64,000 nucleotides of DNA from contig NZ_JAAZQX010000003.1 of the NCBI RefSeq assembly GCF_012371325.1, forward strand, positions 1 through 64,000. The letters run 5' to 3'. Below, in pieces: positions 32,278 through 41,660 of the stretch. The stretch comes from Acinetobacter sp. A2. GTDB lineage: Bacteria > Pseudomonadota > Gammaproteobacteria > Pseudomonadales > Moraxellaceae. Position 1 is the stretch's first letter, and each line of letters opens with the position of its first letter. A model generated the notes under the pieces. The model did no database searches, was not told the origin of the DNA, and saw only the letters and a list, made by a program, of their open reading frames with translations. The position numbers and the translations under genes are program-made.

Positions 32278-33573
32278 ATGACAGAACAGATGGATTTGGT
32301 TTTTGATCGTGAACATCTTTGGCATCCTTATACCTCTATGACTCAGCCGCTGCCGACTTTCAAAGTAAAGCGGGCATTTGGCAGCACCATTGAACTTGAA
32401 GATGGTCGTCAATTGATTGATGGTATGTCATCGTGGTGGTGCGCGATTCATGGTTATAATCATCCTGAACTGAACCGTGCTGTCACAGAACAACTCGACA
32501 ACATGGCACATATCATGTTTGGTGGTTTAACTCACAGCCCAGCCATTGAACTTGGGCGTTTGTTACTGCAAATCACGCCACCAAGTTTAGATAAAATTTT
32601 TTATGCAGATTCAGGTTCAGTTGCGGTAGAAGTCGCCTTGAAAATGGCCGTGCAATATTGGACTGCACAAGGCAAGCCTGAAAAAACCAACTTTATTACC
32701 ACTCGTTCTGGCTATCATGGCGATACATGGAATGCCATGTCAGTCTGTGACCCTGTCACAGGGATGCATCAGGTTTTTGGCTCAAGTCTGGCACAGCGTT
32801 ATTTTGTTTCCGCACCGCAAGTCGCATTTGATCAAGAGTGGAATCCTGACGATATTGCAGAGCTGGCGCAAAGTTTGGCAGACCAGCATCACAATATTGC
32901 TGCCATGATTATTGAGCCAATTGTGCAAGGTGCAGGCGGTATGCGCTTTTATCATCCCGAATATTTGCGTCAGGCTAAATTGCTCTGCGAACAATATAAT
33001 GTTCTGCTAATTTTTGATGAAATTGCTACAGGGTTTGGGCGTACAGGCAAGCTCTTTGCGTGGGAACATGCACAGGTCGAACCCGATATTATGTGCATAG
33101 GCAAAGGACTGACAGGCGGTTATATGACTTTGTCTGCAACCTTGGCCACAAAACAGGTGGCAGAAACGATTTCGCAAGGTGAAGCAGGTGTGTTTATGCA
33201 CGGCCCGACCTTTATGGGCAATCCATTGGCCTGTGCGGTTGCGCTAAAAAGCACTCAATTATTATTGTCACAAGACTGGCAAGCCAATATTCAACGTATT
33301 CAGCAGCAACTTGAACAGCATTTAACGCCATTAGCGAATTTGGCATGGGTGCAGGATGTGCGGGTACTTGGTGCTATTGGTGTCGTGGAGTTGAAACATG
33401 CGGTAGATATGCAACGTCTACAACAACAATTCGTGCAACGTGGTATTTGGGTACGTCCATTTGGAAAATTGGTATATGTGATGCCACCGTATGTGATTAC
33501 AGCACAAGAGTTGGATACGTTGTTGCAGCAGCTGGTAGCCGTAGTGTGTGAAATGCAGGAAGCAGACGCATGA
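32278..33573 (+). CDS. bioA: adenosylmethionine-8-amino-7-oxononanoate aminotransferase BioA
   Basis: BioA transfers an amino group from S-adenosylmethionine to KAPA to give DAPA in biotin synthesis. The 431-residue PLP enzyme opens with [12 protein letters not shown], typical of the family, then [18 protein letters not shown] (the substrate-site Trp-Trp pair), [42 protein letters not shown], and the Schiff-base lysine in [10 protein letters not shown] (Lys276). Length and motifs match E. coli BioA (429). It overlaps bioF by four bases (ATGA), so the two are coupled. Confidence 0.96.
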   Translation: MTEQMDLVFDREHLWHPYTSMTQPLPTFKVKRAFGSTIELEDGRQLIDGMSSWWCAIHGYNHPELNRAVTEQLDNMAHIMFGGLTHSPAIELGRLLLQITPPSLDKIFYADSGSVAVEVALKMAVQYWTAQGKPEKTNFITTRSGYHGDTWNAMSVCDPVTGMHQVFGSSLAQRYFVSAPQVAFDQEWNPDDIAELAQSLADQHHNIAAMIIEPIVQGAGGMRFYHPEYLRQAKLLCEQYNVLLIFDEIATGFGRTGKLFAWEHAQVEPDIMCIGKGLTGGYMTLSATLATKQVAETISQGEAGVFMHGPTFMGNPLACAVALKSTQLLLSQDWQANIQRIQQQLEQHLTPLANLAWVQDVRVLGAIGVVELKHAVDMQRLQQQFVQRGIWVRPFGKLVYVMPPYVITAQELDTLLQQLVAVVCEMQEADA

Positions 33574-34727
33574 ATTTACTTGACCACTACGCAGAACAGC
33601 TCGATCAACTTCGTCAGCAAGGTAATTTTCGTCAATTTCGCAGTAATCAGCAACACGGCAAAATGATTGAAATTCAGCAACAACACATGCTGAACTTATC
33701 TTCCAATGATTATTTGGGTTTGGCCTCTGACTTGCGCTTGCGTGAACAGTTTTTTGATGAAACGCCAAATACTGAACGCTTGATGAGTGCATCTTCATCA
33801 CGTTTGTTAACAGGAAATTTCCCTGCCTATGAACAGCTTGAAGCCGAGCTGAGTCAATTATTTCATGGACGTGCCGCCTTGCTGTTTAACAGCGGTTATC
33901 ACATGAATATTGGTATCTTACCCGCCTTAGCAGATGCAAAAACGCTCATTTTGGCCGATAAACTGGTACATGCCAGCATGATTGATGGGATTCGCTTGTC
34001 ATCTGCCAAATATTTGCGTTATCGCCATAATGATTTGGCACATTTGCAGCAATTGCTCAGCCAATATCATGCCGATGATAATTATGAACGCATTATTGTG
34101 GTGACCGAATCCATTTTTAGTATGGATGGCGATGAAACTGATTTAGCCGCTTTAGTGGCGCTTAAACAGCAATTTGCCAAAGTCATGTTATATGTAGATG
34201 AAGCACACGCCATTGGCGTACGTGGCGTGCAAGGTTTAGGTTGTGCTGAACAATATGGCGTGATTGATGCAATTGATTTTCTGGTCGGGACTTTTGGTAA
34301 AGCCGTTGCTTCGATTGGGGGATATTTGATTTGTGATCCGATTATCCGTGATTACTTAATTAATCGGATGCGTCCACTAATTTTCAGTACCGCACAACCA
34401 CCTGTTTGTATGGCATGGACACAATTCATGCTCAAGCACATTGTGCAAATGCAGGCACAGCGTCAGCATTTGGCTGCCTTGAGCCAATATATGCAGCAGG
34501 GGATTCGTGCACAAGGCTTTGCGTGTCCATCTAGCTCACAAATTGTTCCTGTGATTATCGGCGACTCCAGTGCAACCGTAACTAAAGCTCAACAATTACA
34601 GGCCGCAGGTTTTTATGTGATGCCTGTGCGCCCACCCACCGTACCGCAAGGCAGTTCACGTTTGCGCATTTGTTTAAATACGCAATTTGAAACAACAGAC
34701 TTAGCGCCGTTGCTGAGCATGCTTTGA
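33570..34727 (+). CDS. bioF: 8-amino-7-oxononanoate synthase BioF
   Basis: BioF condenses pimeloyl-ACP (or -CoA) with L-alanine to KAPA. The 385-residue alpha-oxoamine synthase shows [12 protein letters not shown], the SSSRLLTGN glycine-rich segment, [23 protein letters not shown] (Asp and His that hold PLP) and the lysine in [12 protein letters not shown] (Lys244). It starts inside the last bases of bioA and is followed 10 bp later by bioC. Confidence 0.96.
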   Translation: MNLLDHYAEQLDQLRQQGNFRQFRSNQQHGKMIEIQQQHMLNLSSNDYLGLASDLRLREQFFDETPNTERLMSASSSRLLTGNFPAYEQLEAELSQLFHGRAALLFNSGYHMNIGILPALADAKTLILADKLVHASMIDGIRLSSAKYLRYRHNDLAHLQQLLSQYHADDNYERIIVVTESIFSMDGDETDLAALVALKQQFAKVMLYVDEAHAIGVRGVQGLGCAEQYGVIDAIDFLVGTFGKAVASIGGYLICDPIIRDYLINRMRPLIFSTAQPPVCMAWTQFMLKHIVQMQAQRQHLAALSQYMQQGIRAQGFACPSSSQIVPVIIGDSSATVTKAQQLQAAGFYVMPVRPPTVPQGSSRLRICLNTQFETTDLAPLLSML

Positions 34728-34737
34728 GTATCTTGGC

Positions 34738-35544
34738 ATGAGTATAGATAAAGCACAGGTCGCACAGCGTTTTGCCCGGGCACATGCAAGTTATAAATCG
34801 CATGCGGTGGTACAGCAGCAAATTTGTCAGCATTTAATCACTAAAATGCAGCAATGTTTTGTGCAGCACTCAAGTCATACACAGCCTTGCACAGCACTAT
34901 CGCATGTACTTGAAATCGGTTGTGGTTCAGGCAATTTGACTGACTTGTTGTTAAGCAAGTTTGATATTCAGCAGCTGACTTTAAATGACTTATATACTGA
35001 AGTTTTACAGCCTTATCTGCACTTGCCGCATACAACAACACACATTCACGGTTTAATTGGCGATATTGAACAGTTGGCTTTTCCTGAGTCGTTGGATTTA
35101 ATTTGTTCCAGTTCAGCCCTGCAATGGGTTGAAGACCTAGCTGCGTTACTACACAAGGCCCATCAAGCGTTAATACCACATGGATATTTGTGCTTTTCGA
35201 CATTTGGCCCTCAAAACTTGATGGAAATGAAGCAACTAACAGGGCAGGGCTTAGACTATTTCAGTGCAGCTGAGTTACAACAACTGCTGCAACAGCAAGG
35301 CTTTGAAGTGCTACATTGTTCAGAGCAATTACAGCAACTGAATTTTCAGCATCCCAAACAAGTTTTACAGCATTTAAAAGCCACAGGGGTGACAGGCACC
35401 GCGCAAGGTCAGCGTTGGAGCAAAGCCAGTTTAATGCATTTTTATCAGGGCTATGAACAATTTAGTCAGCAGCATCCCACCCTGCCAAAAAGCTATACAT
35501 TGACCTATCATCCTATTTATTGTCTTGCACGGAGAATGCCATGA
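34738..35544 (+). CDS. bioC: malonyl-ACP O-methyltransferase BioC
   Basis: BioC methylates the free carboxyl of malonyl-ACP so that the fatty-acid enzymes can elongate it as a disguised substrate. The 268-residue class I SAM methyltransferase starts IDKAQVAQRFARAHASYKSH, the BioC N-terminal signature. Motif I is VLEIGCGSGNLTDLL, followed by LICSSSALQWV and GYLCFSTFGPQNLMEM. The Gln-rich C-terminal part is normal in composition for this genome. It overlaps bioD by four bases. Confidence 0.93.
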   Translation: MSIDKAQVAQRFARAHASYKSHAVVQQQICQHLITKMQQCFVQHSSHTQPCTALSHVLEIGCGSGNLTDLLLSKFDIQQLTLNDLYTEVLQPYLHLPHTTTHIHGLIGDIEQLAFPESLDLICSSSALQWVEDLAALLHKAHQALIPHGYLCFSTFGPQNLMEMKQLTGQGLDYFSAAELQQLLQQQGFEVLHCSEQLQQLNFQHPKQVLQHLKATGVTGTAQGQRWSKASLMHFYQGYEQFSQQHPTLPKSYTLTYHPIYCLARRMP

Positions 35545-36197
35545 CCGCCCAAGTGTACTTTGTCAGTGGTATAGACACAGGTATTGGTAAAACTTATGCC
35601 ACAGGCTATTTGGCCAAGACCATGAATGCACAAGGCATCCGTACCATCACTCAAAAATTGATTCAAACGGGCAATCAGCATATTTCTGAAGATATTGAGC
35701 AGCACCGTAAAATTATGGGCAGTGAATGGTTACCTGAAGATGATGACAAGCTGACCATGCCTGAAATTTTTAGCTATCCTGCTTCACCGCATTTGGCGAC
35801 ACAAATTGATGGTCGAGAGATTGATTTTGCCAAAATTGCAGCAGCAACTGAACAATTGGCAGCCAAGTATGATGCGGTGTTATTAGAAGGTGCAGGTGGT
35901 TTAATGGTGCCGCTGACCACAGATTTACTCACCATCGACTATATTGAGCAAAAACAATATCCTGTTATTTTGGTGAGTTCTGGGCGTTTGGGTAGTATCA
36001 ACCACACTTTGCTCAGTTTGGAAGCTTTAAAAACACGTGGTTTGAACTTGTATGCACTGGCCTATAACTTAAATGATGAATTGCAAGACCCTTTAATTTC
36101 GCAGGATACTGCCAAGTATTTAAAAAATTATTTGGCTCATAGCTTCCCGAATGCACAGTGGATTGAGATTCCTGTATTAGCAGCTGCTGAATTTTGA
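35541..36197 (+). CDS. bioD: dethiobiotin synthetase BioD
   Basis: BioD closes the ureido ring of DAPA with CO2 and ATP to give dethiobiotin. The 218-residue protein has the P-loop GIDTGIGKTYATG near the N-terminus, the KLIQTGNQ substrate segment, LLEGAGGLMVPL, and a late guanine/adenine-binding region. I start at ATG 35541 (GGAG at 35531-35534) because it overlaps bioC as ATGA and the family begins here. BioB is not in this window, so the last step is encoded elsewhere. It ends the biotin block and is followed by a terminator. Confidence 0.95.
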   Translation: MTAQVYFVSGIDTGIGKTYATGYLAKTMNAQGIRTITQKLIQTGNQHISEDIEQHRKIMGSEWLPEDDDKLTMPEIFSYPASPHLATQIDGREIDFAKIAAATEQLAAKYDAVLLEGAGGLMVPLTTDLLTIDYIEQKQYPVILVSSGRLGSINHTLLSLEALKTRGLNLYALAYNLNDELQDPLISQDTAKYLKNYLAHSFPNAQWIEIPVLAAAEF

Positions 36198-36245
36198 TTT
36201 GAAAAGCTTTAAACAGCAGTCTGAATGTACTTCAGTCCAAAATGC

Positions 36246-36272
36246 AAAAAGCCACTGTGAAAGTGGCTTTTT
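36246..36272. terminator. bidirectional terminator between bioD and rluB
   Basis: Stem AAAAAGCCACT/AGTGGCTTTTT with a small loop, between convergent genes. Confidence 0.85.
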
Positions 36273-36308
36273 GTTGCGTATTAAGTTTTCAGTTTTGATA
36301 TTGAAAGC

Positions 36309-37508
36309 TTAAAACTTTTTAAAGCTTTTATTGCCAAACGGTTTACGTGGTGCATTTTCGTCACGGCGTTCACGGTTGCCATAACTGTTACCGTCTTGGC
36401 GCTGCTCACGATTGCCGTAGCTGTTACCGTCTTGGCGACGTTCACGGTTGCCGTAGCTATTACCTTCTTGACGATAGTCACGGTTACCGTAGCTATTGCC
36501 ATCCTGACGGCGTTCACGCTGAGCATATTGGTTGCCTTCACGACGCTCACGGTTGCCATAGCTGTTAGCATCCTGACGTGGTTCACGGTTTGCATAGCTA
36601 TTGCCATCTTGACGACGTTCACGCGGTGCTACAAAACCTGTATTTTGCGCAGCTTCTTCGGTGTCACGGCGTTGCTGACGCAAGAAACCACCACGACGTG
36701 CTGCTAATGGTTTTTCCTGCATACGTTCATTGCGGCGTTTTGCCATGCCATACAAACCTGTGCCTTGACGTGGTTTAAGTTCTACCGCTTTGGCAAGGTT
36801 GTCGATGTCATTTTTATCTAATTCCATCCAGCGACCTGTACGCAATTCACGCGGTAAAATCACGGTACCGTAACGAGTACGTAATAAGCGGCTGACTTTC
36901 AAACCTTGTGATTCAAAAATACGGCGAACCTCACGGTTACGACCTTCTTTAACCACCACTTGATACCAGCGGTTAATACCATCACCGCCAATTTCAGAGA
37001 AAGATTCAAACTTGGCAGGGCCGTCATCTAGCACGACACCGCGCAGCATGTTGTTTTTCAGTTGTGGCGTCACTTCACCCATAACGCGAACCGCATATTC
37101 ACGTTCAATTTCGTTAGATGGGTGCATTAAACGGTTGGCGAGTTCACCGTCATTGGTAAATAACAATAAGCCTGTCGAGTTAATATCCAGACGACCAACC
37201 ATCACCCAGCGATCATTTGCAATTGCAGGTAGGTTGTCAAATACAGTTGGGCGCTGTTCTGGGTCATTGCGTGAGCAAATTTCGCCTTCTGGTTTGTAAT
37301 AAATCAGAACACGACGACGAATTTCATCTTCAATTTGGAACTGAACTTTACGACCATCGATGCGAAGCTCATCACCTGGTTCGATTCGTTCACCCACTTG
37401 GGCAACTTGGCCGTTGACACTCACACGACCAGCGGCAATGACTTCTTCCATATAACGGCGAGAACCCAAGCCTACTCGTGCGAGTACCTTTTGCAACTTT
37501 TCACTCAT
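36309..37508 (-). CDS. rluB: 23S rRNA pseudouridine synthase RluB with repetitive tail
   Basis: RluB makes pseudouridine 2605 in 23S rRNA. The 399-residue protein has an N-terminal S4 RNA-binding domain (about 1-50, LQKVLARVGLGSRRYMEE) and the RsuA/RluB catalytic domain (about 60-245). The catalytic aspartate lies in GRLDINSTGLLLFTNDG (Asp108), and GRNREVRRIFESQGLKV is present. The last third is an Arg/Gly/Asn/Gln-rich tail with about seven 12-residue repeats (about 298-380, unit RQDGNSYGNRER). E. coli RluB also has a basic tail but shorter and different. It lies 41 bp after scpB and is likely in the scpA-scpB-rluB operon. Confidence 0.94.
   Translation of the reverse strand: MSEKLQKVLARVGLGSRRYMEEVIAAGRVSVNGQVAQVGERIEPGDELRIDGRKVQFQIEDEIRRRVLIYYKPEGEICSRNDPEQRPTVFDNLPAIANDRWVMVGRLDINSTGLLLFTNDGELANRLMHPSNEIEREYAVRVMGEVTPQLKNNMLRGVVLDDGPAKFESFSEIGGDGINRWYQVVVKEGRNREVRRIFESQGLKVSRLLRTRYGTVILPRELRTGRWMELDKNDIDNLAKAVELKPRQGTGLYGMAKRRNERMQEKPLAARRGGFLRQQRRDTEEAAQNTGFVAPRERRQDGNSYANREPRQDANSYGNRERREGNQYAQRERRQDGNSYGNRDYRQEGNSYGNRERRQDGNSYGNREQRQDGNSYGNRERRDENAPRKPFGNKSFKKF
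36369..36617 (-). repeat. 36-bp tandem repeats inside rluB
   Basis: About seven degenerate copies of a 36-bp unit encode the 12-residue repeat of the RluB tail (RQDGNSYGNRER and variants such as REGNQYAQRER and RQDANSYGNRER). They are coding and in frame. Such arrays change length easily by slippage or recombination. Confidence 0.85.
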
Positions 37509-37549
37509 GACAGCACAACCTTAGAAATGATCATCAACAGTTTACCTAT

Positions 37550-38143
37550 TCAAGACACAGACGCAGATGCATCGAGTGCCATGAAAGCTTCCTTGGCATC
37601 CTGTAGGGGAGGCAATTGGCTTAAGGAATTCAAGCCAAACGCATTTAAAAATTGGGGCGTTGTAACTAACAACGCAGGTCTTCCTGGGAGTTCTCGAAAG
37701 CCAGATTCCTTAATCCAGTTCCAGTCAAACAATGTACGTAAAATTTGACTATTGTTTGATACTCCGCGAATTTGTTCAATATCTGCACGGGTCACAGGCT
37801 GGTGGTAGGCAATCACGGCCAATATTTCCAGCATAGAGGGTGAAAGTCTAGTCGGACGTTCAGGCCACACCTGTGTGATAATTGTACGATACTTTGCCCG
37901 TACCTGAAAACGAAAACCTTGAGCGGTTTCGATCAGTTCAATCGAGCGACCATGTTGTAGCATGGCAAGTTGTTGTAAAAACTGACGTAATTGTGTTTTG
38001 CTATATTTATCCTGAAAGGCTTCTTTTAGGCGCGCCAAAGACACTGCGCTATCACTGGCAAAAATAATAGCTTCAAGTTGCATTAGCAATTCATGCTGTT
38101 GCTCACCTTCAGACAGGTTTGAAACAATCTGTTCTGAGTTCAT
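37550..38143 (-). CDS. scpB: segregation and condensation protein ScpB
   Basis: ScpB dimerizes and binds the kleisin ScpA in the SMC-ScpAB condensin. The 197-residue protein consists of two winged-helix domains. LEAIIFASDSAVSLARLKEAF marks the first, and LSPSMLEILAVIAYHQPVTRADIEQIRGV is the most conserved part of the second. RELPGRPALLVTTPQFL is another family mark. The start overlaps the scpA stop as ATGA (38140-38143). SMC itself is 11 kb away. Confidence 0.94.
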   Translation of the reverse strand: MNSEQIVSNLSEGEQQHELLMQLEAIIFASDSAVSLARLKEAFQDKYSKTQLRQFLQQLAMLQHGRSIELIETAQGFRFQVRAKYRTIITQVWPERPTRLSPSMLEILAVIAYHQPVTRADIEQIRGVSNNSQILRTLFDWNWIKESGFRELPGRPALLVTTPQFLNAFGLNSLSQLPPLQDAKEAFMALDASASVS

Positions 38144-38934
38144 GCCTGCGCCCCTTGAATACTCAATGGTGCTTCAATACCACTGCTCACAATGCATACC
38201 TTCTGCTGGCGAGTCAGTTCTAAAATAGCCATAAACGTCACCACCATACCCATTCGCCCCTGACTTGGCTTGAGTAGCGCATCAAAACTGAGAATTTCAC
38301 CCGAGGCGAGTTTAGCTTCAATAAACGCAATTCGTTCTTCGAGCAAAACAGGTTCTTGCAAAATTTGATGGGTCACAGGTTCAGGACGGTTAAAAATGCA
38401 GAACAACGCATCACGTAATTGATCGGCCGCATAGCCGACATTATTCACAGCAGTGTGTCCTAAGCCAACATTGGTGGCAAAGGTATCACGTTCTAAAACT
38501 GGCATTTGCCCAAGGCGTTCCGCCGCTTGCTTGACTCTTAAATATGTTTCTAGGCGGTCAATCAGTTCTTGTTTCGGGTCTTTCTCAATTGCACTGGCGC
38601 TTGGTGCTTTTGGCAATAACAGCCGTGATTTTAAGTCGGCCAATAGTGCAGCCATCACCATATAGTCAGCAGTGAGCTCAATATTCAGTGATTTCATAGC
38701 ATCCATATACGACAGATATTGCGATGCAATAGGGGCAATATCTAACTGGAGTAAATCGAAGCCATTTTTTTGAATCAGGTAAATCAGAAAGTCGAGTGGT
38801 CCTTCGAAATGCTCTAACAGAATTTCAAATGCTGCAGGAGGAATATATAAATCCTCTGGAATCGACTCTTGCCATTCATCTAACACACGAATGTGTTGGG
38901 CAGGTTCCATCGCATTGTGGAGGGATTGATTCAT
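38140..38934 (-). CDS. scpA: segregation and condensation protein ScpA (kleisin)
   Basis: ScpA bridges the SMC heads. The 264-residue protein has the N-terminal kleisin signature FEGPLDFLIYLIQKNGFDLLQLDIAPIA-like region (about 40-70), then YMVMAALLADLKSRLLLP. A C-terminal winged helix (about 200-255, MVVTFMAILELTRQQ) binds the SMC cap. It starts the scpA-scpB-rluB unit; an alternative ATG eight codons later (38910) is possible. The 230-bp gap upstream (38935-39166) shows no clear feature. Confidence 0.94.
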   Translation of the reverse strand: MNQSLHNAMEPAQHIRVLDEWQESIPEDLYIPPAAFEILLEHFEGPLDFLIYLIQKNGFDLLQLDIAPIASQYLSYMDAMKSLNIELTADYMVMAALLADLKSRLLLPKAPSASAIEKDPKQELIDRLETYLRVKQAAERLGQMPVLERDTFATNVGLGHTAVNNVGYAADQLRDALFCIFNRPEPVTHQILQEPVLLEERIAFIEAKLASGEILSFDALLKPSQGRMGMVVTFMAILELTRQQKVCIVSSGIEAPLSIQGAQA

Positions 38935-39166
38935 TACAGTATTGGGCCACGCGAATTTTCAAAAGCATGCAAACGCTATTTCCGCTTTAGATAGGAGGAG
39001 CGGTAGAGAAATAGCACAAAATTAATAGCGGCTAGTCTAAAGGATATCGTGGTTGAAATAAATCTGTTCTACAACCAAATGTCAAAAAAAGCCAAAAATA
39101 AATAGGGGTATTTTCTTGGGTGATGATGTCACGAAAATAATAAATACAATGTGAATCAAGGAGTGC

Positions 39167-39784
39167 TTATTCAAAAGCACTCACATCACCCACACCACGA
39201 CGCATAATTTGCGGGCTGTCACCCGACAAGTCCACAATACTGGTGGTGCTGAGTGTGCCTAAGCCACCATCAATCAGTACGTCTATGCGTTTACTGAGCT
39301 GTAAATCAATCTCGTAAGGATCATCTAATGGGTCTTCCTGACCTGGTAAAATCAGGGTGCTGGTCAGTAAAGGTTCACCCAGCTCTTTCAGCAGCATGCG
39401 GCAAATTGGGTTGCTTGGAATACGCAAACCAATAGTTTTTTTATTCGGATGCATTAAGCGACGTGGCACTTCACTGGTCGCAGGCAAAATAAAGGTCGTT
39501 ACCGCTGGGGTATTGTTTTTTAGTAGACGATACATGGCATTGTCTACTTTGGCGTAGGTGGCAATATCCGATAAATCGGCACAAATAATGGCGTACTGGT
39601 GTTTGGCACCTAAACCACGAATTTGTGAAATGCGCTCCATCGCATTTTTGTTACCAATCTGGCAACCAATTGCATAGGCAGCATCGGTTGGATAAACCAC
39701 CACATCGCCCGCGCGTATGCGTTCAACCGCTTGGCTGATGAGACGCGGCTGCGGATTTTCAGGATGTACTCTTAAATGCAACAT
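39167..39784 (-). CDS. yciO: YciO-family protein (Sua5/YciO/YrdC fold)
   Basis: The 205-residue protein matches YciO: HPENPQPRLISQAVERIRAG at the start, VVYPTDAAYAIGCQIGNKNAMERI, YRLLKNNTPAVTTFILPAT, KKTIGLRIPSNPICRMLLKEL and a C-terminal REGVGD-like ending (MRRGVGDVSAFE). The fold is shared with TsaC, which makes threonylcarbamoyl-AMP for tRNA t6A. YciO itself has weak or uncertain activity, so I do not call it TsaC. ATG 39784 follows GAGGGAA; the longer frame to 39823 is unlikely. Confidence 0.88.
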   Translation of the reverse strand: MLHLRVHPENPQPRLISQAVERIRAGDVVVYPTDAAYAIGCQIGNKNAMERISQIRGLGAKHQYAIICADLSDIATYAKVDNAMYRLLKNNTPAVTTFILPATSEVPRRLMHPNKKTIGLRIPSNPICRMLLKELGEPLLTSTLILPGQEDPLDDPYEIDLQLSKRIDVLIDGGLGTLSTTSIVDLSGDSPQIMRRGVGDVSAFE

Positions 39785-39875
39785 ATGAATTCCCTCAGTG
39801 CGTAATTGTGTTCGTCGCTTCATTATGAAAGGGGATGGATGTCACTTGCAATCATTGCCCCATGCTTTATTGCAT

Positions 39876-40538
39876 TTAATCTAGATTTTTACGTTCAAAT
39901 TCTTCAATTTGTAATGTTTTGCCACCTCGGGTGCAGTAACAAATACATTCAATCAAGCGTTTTGCATCGCGTGGTAATTTGGCTTCGCCATTAAAATAAC
40001 GCTGCACTTGTGCAAAGACATTGTCTTTAAAAGTGCTGCCATCTCCACCTTCACCCGTCAGGTTGTCTAAAGACACGCGGAATTTACGCCCAAACGCTTG
40101 AGCAAACAGCCATTCTATTGCCTGCGGCTTTATTTCGACTTGTTCAAACAAGGCTTGTTGTTCTTGAGTGCGACCATCGGGGGCATACCAATAGCCTAAA
40201 TCGGACAATAGGCGGCGTTGTTCACCTGCAATGGTCCAGTGGCTAATTTCATGCAGTGCACTATTAAAGAAGCCATGCGCAAATTGAATTCGTGCAGGTT
40301 GGTCTGTTGTTGCAGGAAAGTACTCAGGTTCAAAGTCACCTTTGACCAAGTTCACATTTAGGTGGGAAAACCAGTGATTAAAGTGTAAGATGAGCCAGTC
40401 CACCTGTTCCGCTTCTGTATTCAGTTTGGCCCAGTCCGAGAGTTGCACTTGGGGGGGCGAAGTGTCAGAATTGGTGGTTGGAAGTGTGCTCACAAGTGAT
40501 GAAAAATTCACTTCTGTTTGCGGCTGCAACAGATGCAT
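39876..40538 (-). CDS. epmC: elongation factor P hydroxylase EpmC (YfcM)
   Basis: EpmC hydroxylates the beta-lysylated lysine of elongation factor P, the third step after EpmB and EpmA. The 220-residue protein matches in long blocks: LVKGDFEPEYFPA, AHGFFNSALHEISHWTIAG (with the HxxxH metal motif), LGYWYAPDGRTQEQQALFEQVE and KPQAIEWLFAQA. It has an N-terminal extension of about 40 Ser/Thr/Pro-rich residues. I chose ATG 40538; TTG 40553 is the upstream alternative. Neither EpmA, EpmB nor EF-P is in the window. Confidence 0.92.
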   Translation of the reverse strand: MHLLQPQTEVNFSSLVSTLPTTNSDTSPPQVQLSDWAKLNTEAEQVDWLILHFNHWFSHLNVNLVKGDFEPEYFPATTDQPARIQFAHGFFNSALHEISHWTIAGEQRRLLSDLGYWYAPDGRTQEQQALFEQVEIKPQAIEWLFAQAFGRKFRVSLDNLTGEGGDGSTFKDNVFAQVQRYFNGEAKLPRDAKRLIECICYCTRGGKTLQIEEFERKNLD

Positions 40539-40636
40539 GACTGTGTTACCCAAAATTGGTCTGTCTAAATAAGTACAAAATTGTATCTTAATCTTTGACA
40601 GAGTACTGATGAATTTGTAGAATTGCCGCCTTAATT

Positions 40637-41194
40637 ATGTCAGCAAATACCTTTCCGGCACAGATTGAGCCGTTTAAATGGGCTGAACAGGGCTTTACAT
40701 GGTCAGGTAACCTGCCATTGTCTCGCTTTGCTCGTATCGCCCGTGAAGCTGTTGGATCAATTGATGATCAATTGGTTAACATAGACTGTAAGCTATCAAT
40801 GGATGCGTATCATCGCATTGCATGGCTAGATGGTCATATTGAAACGAAAGTTCCAATGGAATGCCAGCGTTGCTTGGGTTCTGTAGAAATAGACCTCGTT
40901 TCAGATTTTCATCTAGCTCTTGTGGATGATGAGTCACTGATAGAGCGCTTGGATGAGGATGCTGATTTCATTGTATTAGGTGAAAGTGAAGCCACCAGCA
41001 AAGGCGATTATGACTCGCCAGCGACGGCTAATTTACTGACACTTATAGAAGATGAATTGTTATTGTTGTTGCCTTTATCTCCTAAGCATGATGCTTGCGA
41101 GCATAAGCATCAACCTGCCATTCAGAACATTGCTGAAGAAAAACGTGATAATCCGTTTGATGTTTTGGCAAGTTTGAAAGGTAAACTTAACTGA
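40637..41194 (+). CDS. yceD: YceD (DUF177) 23S rRNA accumulation protein
   Basis: The 185-residue protein has the YceD metal-like motif VPMECQRCLGSVEIDL (two cysteines) in its middle and an acidic C-terminal part with CEHKHQP further on. In E. coli YceD is linked to 23S rRNA accumulation, and it lies before rpmF in nearly all gammaproteobacteria, as here. The promoter of rpmF overlaps its last bases and the following spacer. Confidence 0.92.
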   Translation: MSANTFPAQIEPFKWAEQGFTWSGNLPLSRFARIAREAVGSIDDQLVNIDCKLSMDAYHRIAWLDGHIETKVPMECQRCLGSVEIDLVSDFHLALVDDESLIERLDEDADFIVLGESEATSKGDYDSPATANLLTLIEDELLLLLPLSPKHDACEHKHQPAIQNIAEEKRDNPFDVLASLKGKLN

Positions 41195-41200
41195 AAATTA

Positions 41201-41209
41201 TGTTATAAT
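41201..41209 (+). promoter_or_regulatory. extended -10 promoter for rpmF
   Basis: TGTTATAAT, a perfect extended -10 (TG-n-TATAAT), lies 7 bp after the yceD stop and 62 bp before the rpmF start. No -35 at normal spacing was found, which an extended -10 tolerates. Confidence 0.6.
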
Positions 41210-41270
41210 TTCCAGTTAAGACAACTCAATTTGTTCTGATCCATTTTTTCGATCTTTGTAAGGAGCCATC

Positions 41271-41456
41271 ATGGCCGTTCAGCAAAACCGTAAAAGTCGC
41301 TCTCGCCGTGACATGCGCCGTTCACATGACGCTTTAACCGAGAATGCATTAACTGTAGACCAAGCTACTGGTGAAACTCATCGTCGTCACCACGTAACTA
41401 AAGATGGTTTCTACCGTGGTCGTCAATTATTCGCTAAAGCAGCAGATGCTGAATAA
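41271..41456 (+). CDS. rpmF: 50S ribosomal protein L32
   Basis: The 61-residue basic protein opens [20 protein letters not shown], the signature of L32, and ends [16 protein letters not shown]. It lacks the four zinc-binding cysteines found in some L32 forms. The start is set by AAGGAG 6 bases upstream. It has its own extended -10 promoter and a strong terminator. Confidence 0.97.
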
Positions 41457-41494
41457 TTGGTGATGTATTAAGCGTCAAGCTTAGTAGAAAAAAT

Positions 41495-41517
41495 GGGAGC
41501 GTAAGCTCCCTTTTTTT
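41495..41517 (+). terminator. terminator after rpmF
   Basis: Stem GGGAGC/GCTCCC with a GTAA tetraloop and seven T. fabD therefore needs its own promoter in 41518-41660, which I could not fix. Confidence 0.9.
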
Positions 41518-41660
41518 GTGCCCGATTTTTGTTGTATTTGGCAATTACTAAAAGCAAAATTAAGTGTTAAATTTTCGCTCCATAACTGAGCTTACATGAG
41601 AAGGTGTGGATTGTAGCTGCTAAAAACTACAATTTGCGCATCTTAATTAAAGGATTTTTT

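Noticed and set aside
36369..36617. Regular 36-bp spacing looked like a CRISPR array
   Set aside because: There are no unique spacers; the repeats are contiguous and in frame with rluB.
39167..39784. Calling the YrdC-fold gene TsaC
   Set aside because: Block-by-block it follows YciO rather than TsaC, so the t6A role is not supported.
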